Assembly: GCA_025345505.1 (NCBI GenBank)
Contig: JANVCC010000112.1
Location: 863,057 to 927,056 of the forward strand
Reading direction: 5' to 3'
Source: Todiramphus chloris collaris
Lineage: Eukaryota > Chordata > Aves > Coraciiformes > Alcedinidae
DNA length: 64,000 bases
Shown here: piece by piece, positions 22,915-34,880 of the stretch
How the letters are laid out: the number at the start of each line of letters is the position of its first letter
Numbering within the stretch: the first letter of the stretch is position 1
Position numbers and translations under genes: made by a program
Notes under the pieces: model-generated
Database searches by the model: none
What the model was told of the DNA's origin: nothing
What the model saw: the letters and a program-made list of their open reading frames with translations, nothing else

Positions 22915-24854
22915 GTGAAGCTGTAGGAGCAGTGGAGGGTAAATGGTGTCTTCTGTGGGTGAAGTGACCTTTGCCATCGTACCTGCTGCGTCTGTGCCTG
23001 CTTCTGTACCTTGGTGTGCGATGTTCTTACGGAGTGGCTGTCTCTGGGTGCCACCTAATGCCCGACCCTGACCTGCGTGTGTTCACGATGGGATGTTACA
23101 GATACTAAAGAATATAGACATGATACATGTCCTGTGTTGTTTCCCAAACCGAGGTTGACCTTATGAAGCTAGGGAAGACTCTTGAGACAACTTTTCACAC
23201 CAGCCTCCTGAGCTATTTATTGAGTCACCTGTCCCACCCTTGTGACTCTCCAGGTTTTAGGTTGGTAGCTCCTTTTCAGAAAACTTTTGAGGTTAAATCA
23301 CCCAGTTAAATTCAAAGCAGCTTAGGTTTGGCCACCAGCCAGAAAGCTCTCAGATGAAGTATCCCAGAAGGATAATGTTTTCAACCTTTCAAATCTCAAA
23401 TGGTTCACTGCAGTTCTAATTACAGTCTCCCACCATAACGAGAAGTGGAAAAAAAAAACCCCAACCTAACCCACAGAAAGTGTAATTTCTCTGTACTGAG
23501 ATAAGACAATTGATTGCAACGTATAAAGCTAGCAATTAGACAAGATTTGCTTGTTGGGTATTTTAACTGTTACCATAGAATAAAAATTAAGGTTTCCAGG
23601 CACTATCGCAGCCATCTAGTGTGTCTGAACAAATGGGATGCTTTAAAAAACATGCAGTAAGTCACTGAGCCTCCGAGAGCCCCAACCGTAAGCATTTAAT
23701 TGCCATTGACAGTTCTGGCCAATTAAGTCACCGCGGTAATGATCGCATCAGCAAAAATTACTGGATCTTTTATGTTCGGATAGCCACGGTTCTTAATTGG
23801 AATATGGTTGCAATGAAATCTTTGCTCTTCATTACCAAAACTAACATTAGGGATCAGAGTTTCGGTCCGTGGGGCGTGAACTCTGCTAGGGGTGAGGAAG
23901 GCAGGTCAGGATGGCACCGAAAACCTTCGGAGAGTTTAAAGAGAAGAAAATACTGCTGCCCCTCTCCCGTCTCCCCTCAAGATCAGTCATTCCCTGGTTG
24001 TATTTTCACTGGAGAGTGCGGGCTGAATGAGACAGAGCCAAGCCTGAGCTTGCTTCTTGTACTTTAACCCGGGTAAGGAAATCCTAGATCAGTGAGTGGC
24101 TGATGTAAATCAGCTAGCGCGTGTAACAGGGCGACCCAGCGGGAGGAAGGAAGCTGGGATGCTCTGGGCAGTCAGATCGTCAGGGCACTGGAGTCCCTGT
24201 TAAGAAGGCTTCCCAGTATCACCAGTCAAAGAAGGCTCTGTGGTGGGAGCATGGGCCTGACGACGACCTCCCCTGGGTGCGTGGGCTGAGAGGGGCCCTG
24301 CCGTTACGGGACTGCACGGTGTTTGTTGTTATGGGCAACATTGGGGGGGGTTTTCACTTCTATGCACCCCTATCAAGTTTTTATTCTCTGAATTTCAATT
24401 TTAAGTTCTTTTTCTTTAGAATTCATATCTCATTCTTTTTAAAGTGATACAAGCTAATTTAATCAGCAGTCTCTAGAATAATAGGAAAGTTATGCTAATT
24501 TTTGCAGATTAAATTGTATCTTTTTTTTTTTTTTTTTTTTGCTCCTGAAATAATGTGCTCTTACTTTATGAGAAACTTCCTCTCTTTTTTATGGAGGGTT
24601 GGAATTGTTTCTTTAATACATTACAAGCTCATCAGGAAAGGCTCACGTGGAAGGAATCCTGCGAGCAAAGGTGATGGAGGCTGCACCAAGTTGGCACTGC
24701 AGCCTTGTCTGCCTGTCAGGAACAGCCCGGCTGGAAACGTGTTCTAATAGGAGGGGTTAGGGCAAGGCTAGTGCCTGGGTTCAGAAGAAGAAAATACTGT
24801 TCTGGCTGTTTAAGAAAGCTCAGTACTTAGAGGTCCAGAGTTGTGGTTGGTGAC
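22915..24854. other. Unique sequence with a motif-rich, conserved-looking block
   Basis: No gene or transposon recognised. The part from about 23640 to 23890 keeps many CpGs and carries repeated TTAATTG/CAATTAA-type homeodomain sites (GCATTTAATTGCC, GGCCAATTAAG, TCTTAATTGG). This resembles conserved non-coding elements but cannot be confirmed without alignment. A poly-T run of 20 lies at 24521-24540. Confidence 0.5.
24521..24540 (+). repeat. Poly-T tract (T20)
   Basis: An uninterrupted run of twenty T. No mobile element ends here, so it is a simple homopolymer or the old A-tail of something unrecognisable on the minus strand. Confidence 0.85.
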
Positions 24855-25660
24855 TGTCATGGGTCAGGGTCAAGGTGTCCCCTTAGACCTGTACCAGCCA
24901 CTCTCTGCTAACCCCCCTCCCTCCCTGCCCAGAGGGGAAGGGAAAGGGAAGGAGGGAGAGAGACTCAGGGATTAGAAAAGGGAACTGGAACAGCTTGAAT
25001 GAAAAGGAAATTAATAACTATAAACATGGACTCTATACAAATCTATACAAACCAGTCTGGAACCCAGCCCCTGATGGTGATCCCATCCCCGTCAGCACTG
25101 GTGCTGTGGAGCAGGCACCGGGGCAGTCCCAGCCTGGGCCCCGCAGCAGCTGGGAGCTGTGTTCAGGGGCTGGATTCTGGTGCTGGGTTCAGGAACACAG
25201 CCCGGGATCGAAGGCAGAACGGACAGAGGCCTCCTGGGATGCTGCGAGGAAGGGAGCAGAAGAGGAGCCGAGCCGAGCCAAGCCAAGCTGGCCAAGCAGC
25301 CCAAGAGGGGAGAGGAGCCCAGAGAGCCCTGGGCTCCCTCAGCTCTGTGCCGAATGTGCCGTAGATGGGCTGGAACCCCTCGTTGGTCAGTTTGGGGTCC
25401 CCTGTCCTGTCCGCTCCTCCCTGCAGGGGCAGCTTTTCAGTTCCCTGCCCCCCCAATGTGGTCACAAACCCAGCAGTGCCCTTGGGCTGCACACCAGTCC
25501 TTGGCAGAAACTGTGCCCATGGGGTGTTCTCACTGCTAGGAGCAGACCCTGTCTGTGAGAGCAGCCTGCTGCCTTCAGACACTGCAGGCAGTTGGAAGAA
25601 CCCAGCTGAAAAGTAAAACCACTGAGCAGAATCAGCTCTGTTCTCACTCAGAGCAGGACA
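24855..25660 (+). mobile_element. Solo LTR, 806 bp, with perfect 5-bp target-site duplication
   Basis: The element begins TGTCATGGGTCAGGGTC and ends CAGAGCAGGACA, so the termini form the inverted pair TGTC...GACA. It is flanked on both sides by GTGAC (24850-24854 and 25661-25665), a 5-bp direct repeat. In retroviral insertions this length is typical of ERVL-like and some other ERV groups. No internal retroviral genes are present, so it is a solo LTR left by LTR-LTR recombination. GC content is well above the flanks, and it includes short GAGCC/CAAGC tandem units near 25269. The block GGTCAGTTTGGGGTCCCCTG resembles a block of the older LTR at 19672. Orientation is taken from that similarity. 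Confidence 0.85.
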
Positions 25661-28600
25661 GTGACACCACGCAGGCTTTTATTTATAGGTTCTGGGCTGC
25701 AGCACTGGACTGAAACTTGCAGGTCCCATGTTTGCCGTTGCTTTCTGAATAATCTTCGTCCCTCACTTCACTGCTTTTGTCACCAGATAGGAAATGGAGA
25801 TGGCAACACAGGTCTAAGTTTCCGTGCTTTGAGATCAGCTGTTAAAGGGGAAGCAGCCAAACCCCGAGGTGCGATGCTGTTGCGGTTTGAAAGGCTCCAG
25901 AGCCGCTCGGGGGTTCGTGTGTGCCTCTCCCCTCTCCCCAGCTGTGGGATTTCTCTTTGCCTCGGGAGGTTTTCCTAGCAAGCTTTCCAACCCTAGCAAG
26001 TGCCAGTTGCAGAACACGGCTTCGGAGCGCTAGCTGCAGTGTGGACTCGTTTTGCATGGTAAAAATGACTGCGTAAGGGCAAGGCGCTGGAGGATTGGAC
26101 CTGAAAATAGCTCGCTGCTCTTTAGCCCCACGGGCACCGTGGGTTTAGCTTTATTTTGCTCTGCAACAGGAGGACTGCCTCCCTAATTGCACAGTGTAGA
26201 AGCCGTGGTCTCCTGTCAAAGCGGGTAATGTCTGTGGGTCTCCTCTGGTCTCGCATTATTTATTCTGGAACGGTAAAGAGAGAGCTTGTCAGCGCGGTGC
26301 TTCCAGGGCTGGAGTAACACTTGTACCTTTTAATAAACAAACATTCTTAGGAGCGCTCAGGAAGACATCAAGTTAGATTGCCGTGATAAACAATATGCAG
26401 GAGCCCTTAATAACACTTGACTTACAGCAGAATTCGTTGTAAAGCCAAATGATTTTCTTTGCCTGGGGTGGAACACCGAGAGAAACAGATGAGAACGAGG
26501 ACGGGGTTTTTTATGGTTTCCAATGCACTTTTTTTCCGTGCAGTGCTTCTCAGGTCTGCGGTACAAATTCAGCTGAAGATGAGACTAGCCTGCAAGCTCG
26601 GATTAGCTGAACAAACACGGAGTCTGAAGTGTGAGCACATGCTCGGAGTCAGAATTCAGGGATAAATGTGTGAGCATCCAGTGGGTAGGATGCTCAGTGG
26701 GGACGGGACTGGGGAGTGCCAGCCATACCTCTGGTGCTCAGCTGCTGTCTTCGTTGTTCCAAGAATGTTCTCCCAATATCCTTTTCTTTTTCCCCCCCCC
26801 TTGCTTTTACCCCATTTTGTTTCTGTGCAGACTAGGAGAATCCAGAGGGATGGGAATGGTTTCATTGACCAAGTCTCTCCTTATCCTGTCTGTGATCTGT
26901 AGGCAAAATGCTGATGGAAACACCAGTAATACAGGAGTTCAAATCCTAATTTCATTCCTGATGAAAACTTAAATCCATTTAGTTTTGGGGTTTTTCTTTT
27001 TTTTTGCTTCCAGGAGGAGGCCATGTAGATGACAATACTTCTACGGGATCACTGGCACTTTCTGCTCTTTCACAACGTGGCGTTGACTTAATTTCTTGTT
27101 TTACTCTGCTGCTGACCCAGGGTCAGCTCACGGTGTCCTCTCTTTCACTGCTCCCCCATAGCTTTCCAGGAATAGAGCAGTTTCCCTGCTGGAGCAAGGG
27201 AAGAAAGGTTGATGGTCAGCCAGTGTTATTCCTTCTGGTTTTTTCTGACCTCTTTTCCCTGCTGCACAAATGAAATAGAAATTATCTTTGACGTTACACC
27301 GTCTCAATTCATACTCAGCAGTGCAGGGGCCAGGTAGTGGAATTGGAGTTTCTAGCCGGGGGTCATGAGATGAAATTGGTCTCAGAACGGTGATGATCAA
27401 AACTGGCTGCTCTTGAACGTCTCGTTCAGCGTTAGGAAATTTGGCCATACCAAAGTGACTCCTAGAGCAGCAGGTTTTTCATTTGGGTCAAGCAAACCAC
27501 TCAGTTTATGAGGCTGCCAGGATGGTTTGTGCCACTGACTTCTCTGTTTTGATTCCGAGAGTAGTGTTACTTAACTTTTAAACGAAAGCCAGTATTTTCA
27601 TGTCCTGGAAAGAGGAATCAGTGATGGTGTTTTGTGATGATGACCATGACTACTGGGTTTTCCCTTGAAAGCCAGTGTTGTCTGTAACTGTTTGCCCACA
27701 CAAATCCAAGTTCAGATTCCTACATAGCTTTTAACAGACTGACTTATCAGGCCCCATATATCAATGCTAAGCTAAGTTTTTGGAATACAGTATGTAATCC
27801 CTTACCCTTGTATTTATCTTACTGTTTACAGTGGAAGGCCCATCTATTTTTTCCATCCAGTTGCTCATGAATAAATAATATGACATGCTGTCTCCTCAAC
27901 AGCTGCTTTTCTTCCCTTCATTCTGCCAGTGATGCAGAAAGTCCCCACGCATTTGCATATGAAATACCGACTCCAAATCACATTTGTCTATCCTGGACCA
28001 ATGCACAGGAGACTAATGGACCACCGAGCAGGGCTCTTAGGTCTCTGTGGGCCAGGAAACTTATTTAAATGTGGCTCAGGCCTATGGAAATCATTATTCT
28101 CTTGTTGAGACTTAGTGTAAATTGAAGCCTCCAGCACGGCCCTGGTTTTTGGAACTATCCATTTGAGCTTCAGCAGCATTTTATAGCTTGTCTCTCATAA
28201 TGGAAACAGTTGGGGTCTAAACTGCTGAAAGATCTTTGTGCTTAGAAGTGAGCACGTCTGGTGAATTGAAGGCATTGTACAGAATAAAGAGGGCCGGGCG
28301 GTAAATGTGGATGTTGTAATTGTCTGTCTATGGTACAGACAGAATGCCTTCAAATGTGTCTTTTTTCCAAATTCCTCTTGTTGTTTCTTCAGGGTATAAA
28401 GATCTTTGATGAAAGAAAGAGGAAGAAATAACAGCAGCAAAATGATCTCGCTGTAATGGTAGAAAATAGTTACGTAAAATACAGGAGTATGAGAAATGTA
28501 AAACAACAAAGGAAAAAAAAAAACAACCAAAAAAACCTCAGCAGAAACCCTGGAATAAAGAAAAATAATCTTCAGCCTACCAGGATACATGCCCATGCTT

Positions 28601-31600
28601 ATCATTCTGAACTCTTGAGTGCTTCTGGGTCTGGTGCTTCCATCCTGTTCCAGAGGCTGTCCCGCGTGTGCCAGAGCTGTGTGGGGACTCTAGTGCCCGC
28701 TGCTCCTCTTCTTCCTGCTGGGAATACCCACATCTGTGAGCTGGAAAGGCTCTGAGTTTCTCTCCTGGGTCTGGGCAACAGGAAGAGGGCTTCTGCCAGT
28801 TGTGGGACCCAGCGTGGAAATGTCTGCCTTGCAAAGTTGAGGCTACATAACTAGGGCTTTAAATATCAGAGATGTACAGAATATAACACTTCACTAGAAA
28901 AAATATTTGAAGTGTTGGGTTAAATTTAAGAACATAAGCAAAAAAGAAACAACTAGTGTTGGGCATCTGTGATAAAAGCGAGGTACAGCTGTAGCTGGGT
29001 GGTAAGAGCTTGCAAGCTCTAGCAAGCAAACGGTGTCTGTCTTTAAGTGCTTAGACCCCAGTATGTGCATTTTTCCATGAGAACAGGTTGTTGGTACACT
29101 AAAGAGGGTTTTAGATACAGAGGAAAAGTAGATTTGTACTGGGTATAAATCCTGAAGCTTCAACCCAGAGCAAGGGACTCAAACAGTGGGTGAAAACCAT
29201 CTCTGCTTCCAGCCACTTGGTTGGTACATGGACTTGTGGCATCTGGTCCATGCCTGGTTCTGAAATGGAAGAGTCCCAGCTAAGGCACCCCACGCTTGGC
29301 GACTGCAGGCACCCTGTGCTGCCATTTAATGGACAGTTTGAAGCTCAGAGGGGTTTACTGTCCTCGTTCTTCTGGATGTAACCCAGTGCCCAAAGTCTTC
29401 GGAGTCAGACGGGGCGTTAATGGCTTGATAGAATCGATTCATCCCTTTGATTGCTGTAATTTGTAAATCAATTAACTAAATCAAAAGATAAAAAGCTGAA
29501 TTGGCAACAAGGGCAAGTTGAGGTTTGTTGTTGGTCGGTTGGTTGGTTTTTTTCCCCCCTTCTTCCAAAGAGATACATTTGCCAATAGGTAGGAACCAGC
29601 TGCACATCCTGAAACGTCAGCTCTCTTGGTGGAAAGCACAACTAATTGCGGACGAGACAAGAATAACTGGGAAGTCAGTTTGTATTAACTAGTGTATTTT
29701 GGGAGAGTCCTAAACCAATGAGATAGCTCGTTGGAAAAATACAAATCAAATCCTTCAATCGGGTATCCACAGGCAAGTGCAGGCATCTCTTTCATGGAAG
29801 AACACATTCAGATTTCCTGAAGAAGGTCCAAAACTAAGACTGAAAGGAACTCCAATCAGAACTATGCTTCTTACCCCCTGAGGAAGCTTTTGTAAAATTC
29901 CACCTTGAAAGAAATATCGGTGTTTTCCAAAAGTTCTGGTTTCTTTGGCTGTCTCTTGAGTGCTATACTCTAAAATCCTGGCTTTGTATCCCAGGAGCAG
30001 CTCCTAACTGTGAGCTCTTTAGCAGCAGGTACCCCCCCCACCGATTGGGAAAATGTGACTGTAAAAATAACATACATAGAACAAAAAACCAGCATTTAAA
30101 AGAAATACACAGGTAGGAATTCTTATGCTGGAACATTACTGAAGTGCCAGTATGAGGACAGATCTCCCCGATAATGGGAAATTTCCTTGAAAATAATCCC
30201 TGTTGGGAGGTTCCATGTTGCACGTGGTCTGTTGTGATGTAGTTTGGGGAGGAGATTTCTTCCCTACGATAAGGTTATGAATTGGACAAGTGAAGCGTGC
30301 ACCTCCGTTTAGTTTGGGAATTTTTCTCCTTTTAGGACCCCCTTAAAAAGATGGAGTCTTCTGCTTTAGGAATCTCTTCTATTGTGTTTTATAGTTAAAA
30401 TGCTGCTTCTTCTGTTTGCTTCTTCCCTTTCCACCTCTCCTTTCTTGCTGCTTCTTTCTCTATAGAGTTCCTTTTGCTTTGCTGATGTGGAATTAGCGTT
30501 CAGTGAGACACCAGTGCTTTCTGCAACTAATTTGGGCAACTTTATAAGCAAATTCATGTTGAACGAAGCATTTTCCAAGAGCATTTTATACCCAGTCAAT
30601 AATAGCAAGCTAAAACGTGCCTGTTTTCCTTCAGTTCCTGATTCATCTGCTGCTAATTAAAGGGAGAACCAGATCAAGGATTGGTTTTGCTTTCAAACTA
30701 TGATTTACACCTGTTGGTGTAAGAGCAGTTAAACTTTTAACTCGGTAGAATATACTCTGTTTTATTTATGCAGAGATTTGATGTTTATATGTTAGTTTAA
30801 GTCCATCCAGATGAACGAAACCCAAATGGTAAGAGGGTATCCAATTACTTTTGTCTCAGCCAGCAAACATGCTGCTCTAATTAAAAGTCTGCATGGAATA
30901 TTTATAACCAAGGAGAAGAAGAAAAACTCCCAGCAGGAAGTCTGCCAAAAACAATAAGTGCAGAGTGGAAATCCTCCGAGTAGGGGAATCATAAACTTTT
31001 CTGTAATGTTTGCCTTTGTTTTCCCAGCTCTGAGAGCCCGAGTGTCGGTTGGGATAAAATATATATATAGAGTGTTATTAAAAAATGAATTGTTGTATTC
31101 ACTGCAGAAGTTACCAGCTGAAATTGTGTCGCTTGCATTATGCAGGAGGTCAGAAGATGGTTGTAACGTTACTTCCTGGTCTTAAAAAGCGCCTAAGACA
31201 CAGATGGGAGTCCCTTCAGAGAACCTGCTGGTGCCGGGGGCTGACTACAGATGAGCAGCTGATCCCAGACCTAGAATAAAGTTTCCTTTCCCTCAGTAAT
31301 CTCAGAATGCCTCTCCGAGTACTTTTCATCAGTGGATTTTGAAGGACTTGACATCATTGCTCCCCTTTGCTCAGCTTTGTGGGCATGTGGAAGATGGAAG
31401 TGTCTTACACAAGGGTGACCTACAGCGAGAGCCGGAGCCGGAGCCGCGTCTCTGGGTCACCGCTCTCCTCTGCCCTGCTGCACGTGGGTTGCTGCTGAGG
31501 TTTTATGCACCCTGCTGGCATTCACAAATACCCCTTTTTCTGGTGAGGTTTTGAGTTGGGCACGCGGGCAGCGCTCAAGTGAGCGGTCGCTGAGCGCTGT

Positions 31601-31769
31601 GCTGCACCCAGCAGCACGTGGGTTACCACTGCTCCTCCAACGGTGGCTGTAAAAGCTGTGGGTGAGGAGCAGCTTTTAAGGAGAGCCCCTCTTGTCTCTC
31701 CGGGTGGGAAAACGAAGCACTCTCTGGTTCCATAAAAATGGAGTGAGCTGAGTGATCTGCCCTAGTTTG
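25661..31769. other. Unique sequence, 6.1 kb, no supported gene
   Basis: No transposon recognised. There are isolated acceptor-like sites with good polypyrimidine tracts (ending 26830 and about 27014), but no paired donors of good quality, so I do not call exons. A-rich tracts near 28505-28545 and T/G-rich tracts near 26985 and 29541 are simple sequence. Confidence 0.5.
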
Positions 31770-31847
31770 GTCCTGCTCTGGCAGGGGGGTTGGACTCGAT
31801 GATCTTCAGAAGTCCCTTCCAACGCCCACCGTTCTGTGATTCTGTGT
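31770..31847 (+). mobile_element. CR1 LINE, terminal 3' scrap
   Basis: A 78-bp remnant: TCCTGCTCTGGCAGGGGGGT, then GGACTCGATGATCTTCAGA, CCCTTCCAACGCCCACC and two octamers GTTCTGTG ATTCTGTG. Only the last part of the 3' UTR was inserted. Confidence 0.9.
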
Positions 31848-32786
31848 AAACAAAAGTTTTACACACAGTGACATCGATACTCTTTTTTCCCACCGGTGAT
31901 GTTCCTCATTGTGTATTATGCAATTCTAATTCTTGCAGGGATTGTTTCATTTATTTCTCCTCTACCTTCTTGCTGGAGTACTGACCAGAACACTGTACGT
32001 CCTCTTACGGGGAGGAAAAAAAAGCCCAGTTGGGTTCTGTGTGTATGGTATAGTTGGGTGGCCCTATAAATCATCTCCCTGGGGAATGGAAGAGAGATAG
32101 GAGAGTGGTTGGATGAGATGGAAATGTCTCCCCTATCTACATGAGTCTCAGACAGTCACTATGCTATCTCAGTAATGCTGTTGGAAAGGCTTTTATTTTA
32201 CTAATCCACGGAGCTACTGAAAACCTCATTTCTATGGAAAGAATTTTATACAGAACCTTGTTGATTTTTATCTTTGCAAAAAGTTCCTGCCAGCTATTAT
32301 TTCTTTGTTTTGGTGACCTTTTGGTTTAGAGAGGCATATTAATTACTGGAGGCAAATTAAAATCTCATGACCTCGGAGAGATTTATCATGAAATAGACAT
32401 ATACAGGGTATGTGATGTGTTTAAATGTATGTATTTAAGCCAGGGTTTATAGCAGCATCTGCTTCACTAGGCTGTGTTGCACAGTTCTTCTGCAAGGAGA
32501 GTATCTTCTGGTATTTTCATCACCTCCAGCGAATGCAAGCACACTGCTCCCAGCCAGTGTCATTACAGCAATCATCATCTTGAGCCAAAACAAATAAAGG
32601 GAAATAACCAAACTTTGCTTCCTTGCAGAGACTTTTGAGCTGCTTCCCTGGGCTCAAGGGCTGCATTAGATCCTACTGGGAACAGGAGGGAGTGGAGAGT
32701 CCTGTGGCAAGGGTTCCAATGCTGATGGAGTGAGTCCAGACTCTGGCAGAGTCAAGCTCTTGTGCAGGGGCTCTCTTGGAAAGATG
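31848..32786. other. Unique sequence, no gene seen
   Basis: AT-rich non-coding DNA without a recognised repeat. CR1 similarity fades in gradually near its right end, so the boundary with copy C is uncertain by several tens of bases. Confidence 0.5.
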
Positions 32787-33378
32787 CTGGATTGTTTGCA
32801 AGAGGTTGGCTGCTCTGCCTGCTGGGGGCAAGGACAATTTTCATCCCCTCTACTCTGCACTAGTGAGACCAAAACTGGATTATAGTGTCCAGTTCTGGCC
32901 TTCCCATTTCAAGGGGTACAGGGAAGTACTGGAGAGAGTCCAACGGAGGCTACGAGGATGCCGGAGGGACTGGAACATCTCTGGTGAGGAAAGGCTGAGA
33001 GCCCTGGGGCTGTTCAGCCTGGAGAAGAGAAGCCTGAGAGGGGATCTTAGGAATGGTTCCAAATCTCTGCAGGGTGGGGGGCAAGGAGAAGGGGCCAGGC
33101 TCTTGTCAGTGGTGCCCTGGGATAGGACGAGGGGCAATGGGCACAAACTGGAACACAGCAAGTTCCACCTCAACATGAGGAGGAACTTCTTGACTGTTGC
33201 AGTGGCAGAGCCTGTGCCAGGCTGCCCAGAGAGGCTGTGGAGTCTCCTTCTCTGGAGCCTTTCCAGCCCCCCCCGGCTCTGTTCCTGTGTGGGCTGCCCT
33301 GGGTGACCCTGCTCTGGCAGGGGGGTTGGACTCCATCATCTCCAGAGCTCCCTTCCAGCCCCTGCCATTCAATGATTC
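32787..33378 (+). mobile_element. CR1 LINE copy C, about 590 bp, 5'-truncated
   Basis: Plus-strand member of the A/B/D subfamily with an intact 3' end (CCATTCAATGATTCCA). The ORF2 C-terminal region is open from about 32776. It reads [20 protein letters not shown], then [20 protein letters not shown] and RRNFLTVAV, before the shifted frame PGCPERLWSLLLW. The LPREAVESPSLE motif is present in the other frame. The left part has diverged more from A and B, while the central 100 bp around GGATCTTAGGAATGGTTCC are nearly identical in all three. It is an inactive fragment. Confidence 0.92.
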
Positions 33379-34453
33379 CAAGTTGTAAGTTTAATTCCTC
33401 AAAGTTTGTAAGAATACCAATGTTAATAGGAATATAGGTGATTTTTCTCTGTGCTCTAGGTTTTCAGATTTTTCTTTTGATCTTGCCTATATTTTTGAGC
33501 ATATTGCTCTGGAAAAAAAAAACCCCAAAGAAAACAACAAAGACCCCAGAACTGAAGATTACGTGAAACATCCAAGCATCTTTTTCCTTAATGATTCCTA
33601 ACAAGTGGATTATTTTCTATTTTAATCATCATGGGACCTGAAGGATGTGCTGTAAGTGTCCATGTGGATGTTGTGCCTATGCTATGTTTTTCTGATGCTG
33701 CAGCCAATGCTCCATTGTCTGAATTTTTGAGCAGCCCTCTTAAGGGTTTTCTTTCTCTCCTGTCAGAGACTTACTGCAACAAAATGCAGAAATGCTTTTC
33801 CTTTTACCTTTAGACTTAAAAAAAACCCAACAACCAAAAAAACACAAAGAGGGTATGAGGGAAACAGTCTTTTTTTCAGTGTAAAAATTACAGTTGTATT
33901 ACTGAGAAGAGTGGCTTGGCAGAAGCAGAAGAAATTTCACTTTTGGAAAAAGCGAAGGAAAAGCTTAAAAATTTTTTTTTTTTCATAGTAATTTTAATTT
34001 TTCTGAACTGGATACAAGAAGTCGTTAAGCTGAAATTTGGATTTGCATCATGAAATGCACATAATAGAATCTGTGCGTGTGACAGGACTTTCTTCACTGC
34101 TAATGAAAGTTCATTATGGATCTTTGCATATTCTCCTCAACAAGGCCAACTCATTCTGCCCCAGTAGATCAATTAACTTTTCTTTGCCATCTGTTCAGCC
34201 AGCCATTAGTTCTGTCAATGTTGCATCTTCTGGTGGCTTTCAACAACGTAAGGGCTTTAGGAAGCTGGAGAGGAGGCGGGTGGCAGTGGTGCTGTGTTTG
34301 CTGTACACCAAAAGACCTTGAAAAGAGGACTTAGTGATGCTGGAGAGTGATTCTGTCTGTAGCTTGTTCTTCATTCAGTTAAATAAGCATTGGATTTGGT
34401 GCTCATCGTGGTCTCCAGTCGTGAAAGCAAATCTGTCACTTCACTTGTAGCCC
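33379..34453. other. Unique AT-rich sequence
   Basis: Contains A-rich tracts with CCCC/CCCAAC interruptions (around 33510-33535 and 33818-33845) and a poly-T run near 33970. No gene seen. Confidence 0.55.
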
Positions 34454-34880
34454 TCATCGAATGGTGGGGGTTGGAAGGGGACCTCTGGAGATGATGGAGT
34501 CCAACCCCCCTGCCAGAGCAGGGTCACCCAGGGCAGCCCACACAGGAACAGAGCCAGGGGGGGCTGGAAAGGTTCCAGAGAAGGAGACTCCACAGCCTCT
34601 CTGGGCAGCCTGGACCAGCCTCCATCACCTCCACAGGAAAGAAGTTTCTCCTCATGTTGAGGAGGAACCTTCTATGCCCAAGTTTATCCCCATTGTTCCT
34701 TGTCCTATTGCTGGGCACTTCAGAGAAGAGATTGTCCCCTTCCATTTGACACCCACGCCTCAGGTATTTATAGACATTCATAAGATCCTCTCTGTCTTGT
34801 CCTCTCAAGACTAAACAGCCCCAGTTCCCCCAGTCTTTCCTCACAAGGGAGATGCTCAAGTCCCTTCATCATCCTGGCAG
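34454..34880 (-). mobile_element. CR1 LINE copy D, about 430 bp, 5'-truncated
   Basis: Minus-strand CR1 with a complete 3' end (CCATTCGATGA on the element strand). It shares the last 150 bp closely with copies A-C but differs upstream: RTRNNGDKLGHRRFLLNMRR, then FFPVEVMEAGPGCPERLWSL. It therefore belongs to a related but separate subfamily. It shows the same frame change before the LPRE motif. Copy A's 3' portion has features intermediate between this copy and B/C. It is inactive. Confidence 0.92.

Noticed and set aside
23450-23475. Telomere-like A/C tract (CCCCAACCTAACCC)
   Set aside because: Only one or two imperfect CCTAA-like units are present, not an array. It fits the general class of A/C-rich tracts in the window.
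22928-24500. Extension of CR1 copy B beyond 22914
   Set aside because: After GGCCTTCCTGGCTACA the sequence no longer follows the CR1 order seen in copy A, so the element is taken to be truncated there.
24855-25660. Possibility that the LTR belongs to a provirus with internal genes inside the window
   Set aside because: The flanking 5-bp duplications sit directly at both ends of one LTR, and no gag, pol or env similarity occurs next to it, so it is a solo LTR.
26831-26902. Acceptor followed by an open frame with RDGNGFID, reminiscent of an EF-hand loop
   Set aside because: Only half of the loop pattern is present, there is no second helix or paired EF-hand, the frame stops at 26902, and no donor or poly-A signal follows.
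27015-27210. Strong polypyrimidine acceptor (ending about 27014) followed by an open phase
   Set aside because: No convincing donor follows; candidate GT sites deviate from consensus. It is too weak to call an exon.
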